Shown here: one piece after another, positions 24,084 through 31,805 of the stretch
Layout: the number at the start of each line of letters is the position of its first letter
Numbering within the stretch: position 1 is the stretch's first letter
From: Cloacimonetes bacterium UBA3900
GTDB taxonomy: Bacteria > Cloacimonadota > Cloacimonadia > Cloacimonadales > Cloacimonadaceae
Assembly (NCBI GenBank): GCA_002391675.1
Contig: DGFM01000046.1
Location: forward strand, 1 to 49,225
Direction: 5' to 3'
DNA: 49,225 bases
Translations under genes and position numbers: made by a program
Notes under the pieces: generated by a model
Seen by the model: the letters and a program-made list of their open reading frames with translations, nothing else
What the model was told of the DNA's origin: nothing
Databases searched by the model: none

Positions 24084-24839
24084 ATGGAAAACATTATTGA
24101 AAGCTTGAAGCTGCAAATGAGCAGCAATATTCGTTTTGAAAGCCGCAACAATGGCTTGATCCAGGTTATGTTGCCCATCTATTACGAGGATGGTGACATG
24201 GTGGACATCTTTCTGCAGATACAAAGCGATGGCAAAATCAGAATCAGCGATCAGGGCATGACTCTGATGAAGCTTAGCTATTACTTTGAAATCAATACTG
24301 ATAACAAGAGGAAGATACTGCATCAGATGCTCAGAGGCAGCAATCTGCAGATTGAAAACGGGATTATTTATAATGAAGTCGAGCATTCGGAGCTCTACAG
24401 GTCTTTAATCGCTTTTGGCAACGCTATCCTCAAGATCTCGACCATGGAATACTTCAAGAGAGAGATGGTGAAAAACCTCTTTTATGAGATGGTGGATGAA
24501 TTGATTGCTGAGGACTACGAGTCACGTTACACGGTGCATAAAGATTATCACCCCATCCAAATGAAAGAAGAATACAGCGTCGACTACTGCATTGACCTCC
24601 CCAAGCCGGTTTATATTTACGCTGTGAAAGATACGGCTAAGGCACGTTTGGTGACTATCAGCTCTCAGGAGTTTAAACTCAACAACATCAAGAATCATAG
24701 CATCGTGGTGTATGAGGATTTTGATACCATTCAATCTCAAGACCGTAAACGGATCCTGAATGCTACCGGAAAACAGTTTACATCCTTTGATGCTTTCGAA
24801 CAAGGTGGCTTGGAATATCTGAGTGGCTTGGTTGCTTAG
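24084..24839 (+). CDS. DUF1828-like domain protein
   Basis: 251 residues. The N-terminal part, LIQVMLPIYYEDGDMVDIFL with IRISDQGMTLMKLSYYF shortly after, resembles the DUF1828 domain found in phage- and island-borne genes; the rest is not recognised. No signal peptide or membrane helix. The gene is poorer in G+C than the neighbouring housekeeping genes and is surrounded by repeats and an insertion sequence, suggesting horizontal arrival. Its partner gene just upstream is broken, so it may be a surviving half of a two-gene module. The function of the domain is unknown; a toxin-antitoxin or defence role is possible but unproven. Confidence 0.65.
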   Translation: MENIIESLKLQMSSNIRFESRNNGLIQVMLPIYYEDGDMVDIFLQIQSDGKIRISDQGMTLMKLSYYFEINTDNKRKILHQMLRGSNLQIENGIIYNEVEHSELYRSLIAFGNAILKISTMEYFKREMVKNLFYEMVDELIAEDYESRYTVHKDYHPIQMKEEYSVDYCIDLPKPVYIYAVKDTAKARLVTISSQEFKLNNIKNHSIVVYEDFDTIQSQDRKRILNATGKQFTSFDAFEQGGLEYLSGLVA

Positions 24840-24945
24840 GTGTTGCTGTCGCATACTTTGCAGTTGTGAGTAGTGAGTAGCCGCCAAGATGCTGTCTGAA
24901 AGCGGTGTTTCAGGGATTAAAGGCCACAGTTGAGAGAGAAATTTC

Positions 24946-25035
24946 CCACGAATTTGCGCGTTTTACACGAATTTAGGGCCAGCTACCGCTGGCTTGAATT
25001 TTCCACGGATGCACACGGATGTTCACGGATGGGGG
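24946..25035 (+). repeat. CACGAATT-hairpin-CCACGG cassette, copy 2
   Basis: CACGAATT units, hairpin GCCAGCTACCGCTGGC (24978-24993), then three CACGGATG units. Same layout as 23624-23697 and 34982-35070. Confidence 0.85.
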
Positions 25036-25068
25036 ATGTACGGGCGGTCGCTGAACCGCCGCTTGTAC

Positions 25069-25139
25069 GGTCGCTTGCCAGAGCGACCAAGAAGGTAGCC
25101 GGAGCTTGCCATAGCGCCGCAATCAAGCGCAGCTTGATG
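25069..25139 (+). repeat. GGTCGCT hairpin module, second copy at 34903-34975
   Basis: Hairpin GGTCGCTTGCCAGAGCGACC, then GGTAGCCGGAGCTTGCCATA, then CAAGCGCAGCTTGATG. The same three parts in the same order are found at 34903-34975, and the middle part inverted at about 25749-25767. Confidence 0.88.
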
Positions 25140-25313
25140 CATACATCAACACCGATATCATGCGCATTCTCACCAAAAGCATACGCATCCCCGAAACTAG
25201 CGCAGAAAATGATAACTGCATTGGCTCTTCTGTGGGCGCGGGTATCTTTGTGAGGTGCTGGTCGCTCTGGCAAGCGACCCTACAGCGGCGCAGCCGCTAT
25301 CTGCAGCGTCCAG

Positions 25314-25583
25314 CTACCGCTGGTTTTTATCTTCTTCCAGTTGCAGACGGCGTTTGATGGTGGCGATGTAGCGTTTGAACAGATCATATTCAAACCAATC
25401 TGCATAGCGTTCGAGGACGAGATTGTCCACAGCCAAAATGCGTTGTTTTAGCTCCGGGGTGGCAGTATCCCAATCATCTTCCATGGACAAACGTGACACT
25501 ATTTCCAGCTCGTCCAGGTCGCTATCTGTCTCAAAGTAGTCGATTATGTCTTCATAGTCTTCAACATCAACTTTTCCTATCAT
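25314..25583 (-). CDS. hypothetical acidic protein, 89 residues, ending in a repeat
   Basis: Start chosen at the ATG eight bases after AAGGAG; a farther upstream in-frame ATG adds 14 residues with no ribosome site. The N-terminal third is very acidic (DVEDYEDIIDYFETDSDLDE); the rest is helical with aromatic residues (YADWFEYDLFKRYIATIKRR). No family recognised, no signal or membrane segment. The last three codons and the TAG stop lie in a dispersed hairpin repeat (CCAGCTACCGCTGG, 25310-25323), so the natural C-terminus may have been replaced. A TTGACA promoter is present upstream. Confidence 0.6.
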   Translation of the reverse strand: MIGKVDVEDYEDIIDYFETDSDLDELEIVSRLSMEDDWDTATPELKQRILAVDNLVLERYADWFEYDLFKRYIATIKRRLQLEEDKNQR

Positions 25584-25678
25584 GTTTCCATCTCCTTTTT
25601 GTTTGTTTTGATCGCTGAGCGGCACAGGTTGTAGTATTCATCCCTGCTAATGCAGCCGGCTATCCAGTTTGTGTGTGG

Positions 25679-25709
25679 TATATAATGTCCAGGATGCGTT
25701 TTTTGTCAA
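25679..25709 (-). promoter_or_regulatory. putative promoter of the 89-residue protein gene
   Basis: On the minus strand, a perfect -35 TTGACA (25709-25704) is followed by ATTATA after 17 bases or TATATA after 19. It would give a leader of about 90 bases to the ATG at 25583. Confidence 0.45.
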
Positions 25710-25908
25710 GGGCGGTCTGCAGCGAGCTGCGCCCGCTTTGGTCGCTAAGGGCAAGCTCCGGCTACCTTCGCTACGCAGGCGATGTAGATGCGGATGGTTG
25801 TGGTGTGGATGCGTGAAGCTTTTGGGGTGGTCGGTGCGGCTAACGCCGGTACCTTCGGTGCGCAGCGAGCGACCCTACAGCGGTGCTACGGCGAGCACCT
25901 ATACTTTT
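25710..25908. repeat. cluster of inverted repeat modules before dapA
   Basis: Includes GGTCGCTAAGGGCAAGC, an inverted GGCAAGCTCCGGCTACC (25749-25767), the inverted 48-bp module (25774-25821), GCTAACGCCGGTACCTTCGG and GCAGCGAGCGACCCTACAG. The last pieces also occur at 35217-35250 beside GGTACCTTCGGTGCGC. No gene is seen. Confidence 0.75.
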
Positions 25909-25911
25909 TTA

Positions 25912-25940
25912 TTGACATAAATAGAGATTCCACAAATTAT
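25912..25940 (+). promoter_or_regulatory. putative promoter of the dapA operon
   Basis: -35 TTGACA (25912-25917), a 17-base spacer, -10 AATTAT (25935-25940). It comes right after the last repeat and about 98 bases before the dapA ATG. Confidence 0.55.
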
Positions 25941-26037
25941 GGCGCAAATTGATTATATTGATGTAATGGGCTGTTGTCGCTTTGATTTGCAGTCCGTAAT
26001 GACGATAGATAATTAATGATATAATAAGGAGTTTGCC

Positions 26038-26916
26038 ATGTTGAAAGGTAGCTTTGTGGCATTGGTTACACCCTTCAAAAAGGGTGAGGTAGATTATTCC
26101 GCTTTGGAGAGCTTGATCGACTTCCATCTGGAGAATGGAACGCACGGGATTTTGCTTTTGGGTACGACGGGAGAGGCGGCAGCGCTGGCATCTGACGAGC
26201 GTGAGGCCCTCTTGCGTTTTGCCATCAACCGCATTGACGGTAAGACCAAAGTGATGATAGGCACGGGGACAAACAATCTGCGCACCACCCTGCGCAACAC
26301 ATCCAGAGCCAAGGAATTGGGTGCAGACTATGCCTTGGTGCTCACTCCCTATTACGTCAAGCCAACGCAGGCGGGAATGGTGGAGTATTTTGGGCATATT
26401 GCCTCCACAGTGGATATGCCCATCGTGATTTACAACGTCCCGGGCCGCACCGGCGTGAATATCCTGCCGCCGGCCGTGGTGGAGATTGCCAGGGCTCATG
26501 CCAACGTGGTGGGCATCAAAGAAGCCAGCGGCAACGTGGTTCAGGCCACTCAGATCGTGCGTGATGCGCCCGAAGGCTTCAGCGTGATGAGCGGTGAAGA
26601 TGCGCTCAACTTCCCGCTGATCGCCATCGGTGGCATGGGCACGATTTCCGTGACGGCAAACGTGGTTCCCAAGCTGATGAGCGAGCATATCGAGACGGCC
26701 CTGAGCGGCGATATGAAGAAGGCTGCCGAGCAGCACAGGCATCTGCAACCCCTCAATTCGGCGATGTTTATCGAGACCAATCCCATCCCCGCCAAGGAAT
26801 CTCTGGCGATGATGGGCATGATAGAAAACGAATTCCGCCTGCCGATGTGCAATCTGCAAGCGGCAAATCGTGAGGCTTTGGCCAAAGTACTCAGGTCCTA
26901 CGGACTGATCAAGTGA
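26038..26916 (+). CDS. dapA: 4-hydroxy-tetrahydrodipicolinate synthase
   Basis: 292 residues, the standard DapA length. Condenses pyruvate with aspartate semialdehyde in lysine and peptidoglycan precursor synthesis. The active residues are all visible: Thr43-Thr44 in LGTTGEAAAL, Tyr132 in YNVPGRTGVN, Arg137, and the Schiff-base Lys161 in GIKEASGN. AAGGAG precedes the ATG. First gene of a plus-strand run; the M16C peptidase gene follows after 42 bases. Confidence 0.96.
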   Translation: MLKGSFVALVTPFKKGEVDYSALESLIDFHLENGTHGILLLGTTGEAAALASDEREALLRFAINRIDGKTKVMIGTGTNNLRTTLRNTSRAKELGADYALVLTPYYVKPTQAGMVEYFGHIASTVDMPIVIYNVPGRTGVNILPPAVVEIARAHANVVGIKEASGNVVQATQIVRDAPEGFSVMSGEDALNFPLIAIGGMGTISVTANVVPKLMSEHIETALSGDMKKAAEQHRHLQPLNSAMFIETNPIPAKESLAMMGMIENEFRLPMCNLQAANREALAKVLRSYGLIK

Positions 26917-26958
26917 TATACACGGGGCACAACACCCTGATTTTATAGGAGATAAATA

Positions 26959-29886
26959 ATGACAAAAGCGCAAACCAAACACGGCTTCGTCCTCAAGGAC
27001 AGTCAGGAGATCGCTGAGCTCAAAATGCGAGCGGATATGTATGAACACGTCAAGAGCGGAGCCCAGCTCATTCATCTGGCGTGTGAAGATACAAACAAGC
27101 TGTTTTGTGTGGGTTTCAAGACTGTGCCCACGGATAGCACGGGCGTGCCTCACATCATCGAACACTCGGTGCTTCAGGGTTCCAGGCTGTTCCCGGCGAA
27201 AAACTCTTTTATGGAGCTGATCAAGGGTTCGCTCAATACCTTTGTGAATGCGATGACCTCTTCAGACATCACGCTTTATCCGGTGGCATCCACCAATGAT
27301 AAGGATTTTATGAACCTGAGCCGCGTGTATATGGATGCGGTGTTTTTCCCGCGCATCTATGAGCAGCCGGAGATTTTGCATCAGGAAGGCTGGCACTACG
27401 AGCTCTTTGACAAAGGTGACGAGCTGGCCATCCGCGGCGTGGTCTACAACGAGATGAAAGGCGTGTATTCGAGCCCGGATTCGCTGCTGCGCTATGCCAG
27501 CACAGAGGCTCAGTTTCCGGATACCACCTATGGAGTTTCCTCGGGCGGCGATCCCAAAAATATCCCCGATCTTACCTACGAAGCCTTTTTGGACTTCCAT
27601 CGCAAACACTATCACCCCTCCAATTCCAAGACGGTGCTCTATGGAGACCTGGATATAGACGCCATGTTGGAGATGATGGATGGGGATTATCTCTCGCATT
27701 TTGACAAAGACCCCGTCCCCGTGTTGGTGGAGAAGCAAGAGCCTTTCAAGCAGGCGATCCGCGTGGAAAAGTTTTATCCTGCCGATGGGCAAAGCGGCCC
27801 CGGGCTGTGTCATCTGAGCCTCAATTACACCTGGGGTGTGCAGACGGGTGCGGATCAGGTCAGTTCCATGGACGTCATGTTAGACCTGTTGATGAACAGC
27901 TCAGCCTCGCCCTTGAAGCGCAAGATCATGGAATCCGGCCTGGCAGGAGATTCTTATGGAAGCCCCAATCTGGACATCCTGCAGCCCACCTTCGGCATTG
28001 TCTGCAAACACGTGCAGGAAGAGAATATCGAGCCGCTGATCGAGCTGATAAATACCGAGCTCAAGCGCATCGTGAAGGAAGGATTTGATAAGAAGCTGAT
28101 CGAGGCGGCGCTGAACAGCCGTGAATTCTTCTACCGGGAAGCGCAGATGCAGGGTATGCCCAAAGGCTTGTATTATGCCTGGACGATGTATGGGCCCTGG
28201 ATCCACGGAGCAGACCCTCTGGATCCGCTCAGGTTTGAATCGCTTTTGCAAAAGCTGCGCAAAGGGCTCACCGAACCTTATTTTGAGAAGCTGATAGAAA
28301 CCACCATGCTCAACAACCCGCATCACAGCATCGTGGTGCTCAAGCCTAAAGTTGGATTGTTGCAGGAAGATGATGCCAAGCTTCGGGAAGAACTGGCGCA
28401 GCGTAAGGCGGCGATGAGTGATGAAGAGATCGAGGATTTGATCAAGTTCAACCAAGACCTGCAAGCTTGGCAGATGACCAAGGACGACCCCGAAGACCTG
28501 GCCAAGATTCCCTCGCTCACACTGGCGGACATCAATCCCAATGCAGAGTCTTACCCCACGGAAGTGGAGACCTGGGAAGAATTTACGTTGCTCAAACACG
28601 AGGTCAATACCAACGGCATCGTGTATCTAAAGGCCTATTTTGATCTGGCACACGCCGATGAAGATGAGATTCCCTGGCTGGCGCTCTATGCCTATCTGGC
28701 GGGCAGGTTGGACAGCGAAAATTACAGCTTTGCCGAGCTTGCCAACGAGATGGATATCCACACCGGCGGCATAAACCTGCGCTTCAATGTGAGCAGCGAC
28801 TATCAAGAGCCGGATAAGATTTTGCCGCAATTTGTGCTCAGCGGCAAGGCCGTGACCGATAAGTGTGAGCAATTGGTGAGATTGATTTCTGAATTTGCGC
28901 TCAAACCGCAGTTTACAGATCATCAGCGGCTGCATACCCTCATCAAAGAGCTGAAAAACCGCATGGAAGCAGTGTTCATGATGCAGGGGCATAACGTGGC
29001 GATCACGAGGATGTTTGCCAGCTTCAGCCAGCTTTACAAGTGGCGCGATATCAGCAATGGCCTGACCTTCTTCCATTGGCTCTGTGAGCTGGACAGGAAG
29101 ATGGATGAGGATATGGAAAGCGTGGTGGAAGAGCTGGAATGGGTGAGAAAGACCTTCTTTACCTCGCACAATCTGATCATCAGCCTCACCTCGGACAAGA
29201 CGGGGATAGACAGGGCTTTTGAGCACTTGGTGCCCATGGTGGATTCCATCTCCAAAGAGGCGTATAAGCCCGTGGAGGTGCCTTTTGAGACAATCAAACA
29301 AGCCGAAGGCATTGCTGCTCCGGTGCAGGTGAACTTTGTGGCCAAAGGTGGAAACTTCTTCTACAAGGGTTATTCCTTCTCCGGCAAGCTGAGAGTGGTG
29401 AATAACATCCTCTCCACCGACCTCCTCTATCAGGAATTGAGGGTGAAAGGCGGAGCCTACGGTGCGATGAGCAATTTCTCGCCTACCGGGTTCCTGTTTT
29501 TCTGCTCCTACAGAGACCCCAACCTCAAGGAAACCCTGGATACCTACAACCGCGTGCCGAAGATGCTGCGTGAATTGACAGCAACAGAGCGCGAGATGGA
29601 GAAATACATCATCGGCGTGATCTCTACCCTCGACAGGCCCAAGACGCCGGAACAGGTTGGCGCACAGGGAGATGAGGACTATATTACCGGCTATACTCAG
29701 GAAGACAGGCAGCAGCTGCGCACCGAGGTGCTGGACACCACCCTGGCAGATGTGCACAAAGCGGCCAGCTTGATCGAAGCATTGATGAAGAACGACCATA
29801 TCTGCGTATTTGGCAACGAAGAAAAGATAAAGGAAAACGCTGATCTCTTTACCAAGATCAGCTCAATGTACCCGGAAAATCCGTGA
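26959..29886 (+). CDS. M16C-family zinc metallopeptidase (presequence-protease type)
   Basis: 975 residues, the size of the PreP/Cym1 type. The inverted zinc site is His65-Ile-Ile-Glu68-His69, with the distal ligand Glu165 in VVYNEMKGVYSS. Two M16 halves plus the M16C-associated middle domain (about 460-700) and the C-terminal half with LRVKGGAYGAMSNFSP near 838-853, where Arg and Tyr help bind the substrate. It degrades short peptides; without a signal peptide it is probably cytoplasmic, which would suit a peptide- and amino-acid-fermenting life. AGGAG before the ATG; the stop overlaps the GTG of rsgA by 4 bases. Confidence 0.93.
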   Translation: MTKAQTKHGFVLKDSQEIAELKMRADMYEHVKSGAQLIHLACEDTNKLFCVGFKTVPTDSTGVPHIIEHSVLQGSRLFPAKNSFMELIKGSLNTFVNAMTSSDITLYPVASTNDKDFMNLSRVYMDAVFFPRIYEQPEILHQEGWHYELFDKGDELAIRGVVYNEMKGVYSSPDSLLRYASTEAQFPDTTYGVSSGGDPKNIPDLTYEAFLDFHRKHYHPSNSKTVLYGDLDIDAMLEMMDGDYLSHFDKDPVPVLVEKQEPFKQAIRVEKFYPADGQSGPGLCHLSLNYTWGVQTGADQVSSMDVMLDLLMNSSASPLKRKIMESGLAGDSYGSPNLDILQPTFGIVCKHVQEENIEPLIELINTELKRIVKEGFDKKLIEAALNSREFFYREAQMQGMPKGLYYAWTMYGPWIHGADPLDPLRFESLLQKLRKGLTEPYFEKLIETTMLNNPHHSIVVLKPKVGLLQEDDAKLREELAQRKAAMSDEEIEDLIKFNQDLQAWQMTKDDPEDLAKIPSLTLADINPNAESYPTEVETWEEFTLLKHEVNTNGIVYLKAYFDLAHADEDEIPWLALYAYLAGRLDSENYSFAELANEMDIHTGGINLRFNVSSDYQEPDKILPQFVLSGKAVTDKCEQLVRLISEFALKPQFTDHQRLHTLIKELKNRMEAVFMMQGHNVAITRMFASFSQLYKWRDISNGLTFFHWLCELDRKMDEDMESVVEELEWVRKTFFTSHNLIISLTSDKTGIDRAFEHLVPMVDSISKEAYKPVEVPFETIKQAEGIAAPVQVNFVAKGGNFFYKGYSFSGKLRVVNNILSTDLLYQELRVKGGAYGAMSNFSPTGFLFFCSYRDPNLKETLDTYNRVPKMLRELTATEREMEKYIIGVISTLDRPKTPEQVGAQGDEDYITGYTQEDRQQLRTEVLDTTLADVHKAASLIEALMKNDHICVFGNEEKIKENADLFTKISSMYPENP

Positions 29887-30950
29887 GACAAAAAACCAAG
29901 CGAAGACAAAGACCCACCAGATTTGGCAGGTTGAAAGCCATCAACCTGCCGGATGTGGAGGTTTTGGACGACATCAAAGAAGCTACGCCCTACAAAAGCA
30001 AGCGGATAGCGGAGAAGATGGACCTCAGCTACAAGCAGGATGCCGAGCTGGTGCCGGCACGCATCAGTGAGATCCACTCCAATTACAACTACATCGTGGA
30101 GGCGGATGGCGTCTTTTATGAAGCTACTTTGAGCGGCAGGCTGAGGCAGTTTTTGTATGAAAGCCTGGGCGTCGCTGCGGTGGGGGATCGCGTGATGGTG
30201 GATATTTCCACCGAGCCTGACTATCGGATAGAACAGGTTTTGCCGCGCACTAACACGCTTTCGCGCTACACATCCGGCTCCTTTCAAAAGGAGATCCTGA
30301 TTGCGGCAAATATAGACCAGGTGATCATCACCAGCTCCTGGCGCAAACCCAATATCAAAGCGGGATTGATCGACCGCTATATCTGCATCGCCACGCTGCA
30401 GGAGATAGAGCCCGTCATCGTGATCAACAAGATAGACCTCTGCAGGAATCGGGATGATTATGAGGAGTTGTGCGGTTTTTATCGGGAAATGGGTTACAAA
30501 CTGATCGCCACTTCCACCGTGACCGGCGAAGGCATGGACGAGCTGAAAGCGGTGCTCAAAGATAAGGACAGCGTGTTTTCCGGGCAGTCCGGCACGGGCA
30601 AGAGCTCGCTGATAAACTTCCTGCAGCCGGGGCTGGACTTGGAAACGGCACAGGTGAGCAAATACAACGAGAAAGGCCGTCACACCACCACCCGAGCCAC
30701 ACTTATCCCCTGGGATTTTGGTGGGCATCTGCTGGATACGCCCGGCATCAAGACCATCAATCTGCACGCTGCTGATAAAGACCGGATTCCGCGGGTGTTT
30801 CCGGGGTTTGCAAACTTTATAGATGGATGCCACTTCCGGGATTGCAGCCACAGCCATGAGGAGCACTGCGGCGTGCTGCAGGCGGTGGAGGAAGGTGCGA
30901 TCCCCGTTCAAAGGTATGAATCCTATCTGGAGCTCATGGAAAGCCTGTAA
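29883..30950 (+). CDS. rsgA: ribosome small-subunit-dependent GTPase A
   Basis: 355 residues. Late 30S maturation GTPase. The G motifs are in the permuted order of this family: NKIDLC (G4) near 185, then SGQSGTGKSSLIN (G1) near 237 and DTPGIKT (G3) near 284. The C-terminal zinc motif is Cys-x4-Cys-x-His-x5-Cys in GCHFRDCSHSHEEHC. An OB-fold precedes the GTPase part. GTG start, overlapping the peptidase stop as GTGA. The first ~40 residues are basic and longer than usual. Confidence 0.95.
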   Translation: MRQKTKRRQRPTRFGRLKAINLPDVEVLDDIKEATPYKSKRIAEKMDLSYKQDAELVPARISEIHSNYNYIVEADGVFYEATLSGRLRQFLYESLGVAAVGDRVMVDISTEPDYRIEQVLPRTNTLSRYTSGSFQKEILIAANIDQVIITSSWRKPNIKAGLIDRYICIATLQEIEPVIVINKIDLCRNRDDYEELCGFYREMGYKLIATSTVTGEGMDELKAVLKDKDSVFSGQSGTGKSSLINFLQPGLDLETAQVSKYNEKGRHTTTRATLIPWDFGGHLLDTPGIKTINLHAADKDRIPRVFPGFANFIDGCHFRDCSHSHEEHCGVLQAVEEGAIPVQRYESYLELMESL

Positions 30951-31805
30951 ATGAAACAGTTTGCCGTCTATATCAACCCCAATCTGGATACCGGGCCCAT
31001 CTTTGAGAGTTTGGCCGAGCTGAGCCGGCGCCTGGGGCTGAAGTTTTATGGAACGCAGGCGCAGCGCGACATCATCCCTGCGCATCTGGAGTGCTGCGAT
31101 CCGGATCAGGGCAAGATGCCGCAGATAGACTGTGTGCTCGTTTTCGGCGGAGATGGCACCATCCTCAGAGCCAAAACCATCGCCATTCTCACGGGTGCGC
31201 CCATCTTGGGCATCAATCTGGGCTGGCTGGGCTTCCTCTCCGAAACCACCTTCAAAGAGCTGGAAAGCTCGGTCCAAAGCCTGATCAACGGCAAGTATAA
31301 ACTGATCAACCGGATGCTGCTCAATTGCAAGCTGAAGCGTGAAGGGAAGGTGGTGTTTGAAGGCCTGGCGCTCAATGATGCAGTGATCTACAAGGCGGAA
31401 ACGCCGCGGATGATCAATATCCGCACCTATAGCGAGGGGCGCTTTGTCTTCAGCGCACGCTGCGATGGCGCAATTGCCTGCACGCCAACGGGTTCCACCG
31501 CTTACAACCTCTCCGCGGGCGGGCCACTGCTCACGCCGGAGATGAGGGCCATCGTGGTGAGCCACCTCAATCCGCATCTGCTTTCCATCCGGCCCATGGT
31601 CTTTCCTTCCACCAATAAGGTTTGCCTGAAGGTGACGGGTCTGCACGAGCCGGCCTGGTTGCAACTGGATGGCGAAAACGTGCATCAGATGCTGATCGAG
31701 GACGAGGTAATCGTCACCGAGGCCGATGTGAGGGTGGAGTTTATCAAGCTTTCCGCACGCACCTTTTACCGCACGCTGCGCAATAAGCTGCATTTGGGTA
31801 AGTAA
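30951..31805 (+). CDS. nadK: NAD kinase
   Basis: 284 residues. Makes NADP from NAD with ATP or polyphosphate. The GGDG motif is in FGGDGTILRAK near 65, followed by GINLGWLGFLSE, and the second signature TPTGSTAYNLSAGGPLL near 178. The gene starts directly after the rsgA stop and its TAA overlaps the recN ATG as TAATG. Confidence 0.95.
   Translation: MKQFAVYINPNLDTGPIFESLAELSRRLGLKFYGTQAQRDIIPAHLECCDPDQGKMPQIDCVLVFGGDGTILRAKTIAILTGAPILGINLGWLGFLSETTFKELESSVQSLINGKYKLINRMLLNCKLKREGKVVFEGLALNDAVIYKAETPRMINIRTYSEGRFVFSARCDGAIACTPTGSTAYNLSAGGPLLTPEMRAIVVSHLNPHLLSIRPMVFPSTNKVCLKVTGLHEPAWLQLDGENVHQMLIEDEVIVTEADVRVEFIKLSARTFYRTLRNKLHLGK

Larger units (their letters stand above)
24840..25309. other. 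gene-free repeat region between two accessory genes
   Basis: It holds a GTGAGTAGTGAGTAG piece, the second CACGAATT-hairpin cassette, the GGTCGCT hairpin module, a diverged copy of the GCATCCCC module near 25172-25200 and an inverted hairpin GGTCGCTCTGGCAAGCGACC (25260-25279). No gene is seen. Confidence 0.75.

Noticed and set aside
24946..25035. CACGAATT tandems as a CRISPR array
   Set aside because: Units are only 10-12 bases, degenerate and without unique spacers; no cas gene is present.
25909..27165. A 418-codon minus-strand frame across dapA
   Set aside because: Lies fully opposite dapA and the start of the peptidase gene, whose motifs are complete; the protein is His-rich and low in sense.
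29697..31793. A 698-codon open frame on the minus strand opposite rsgA and nadK
   Set aside because: It is the antisense shadow of well-recognised genes with strong codon bias; its protein has no family motifs and it has no ribosome site.
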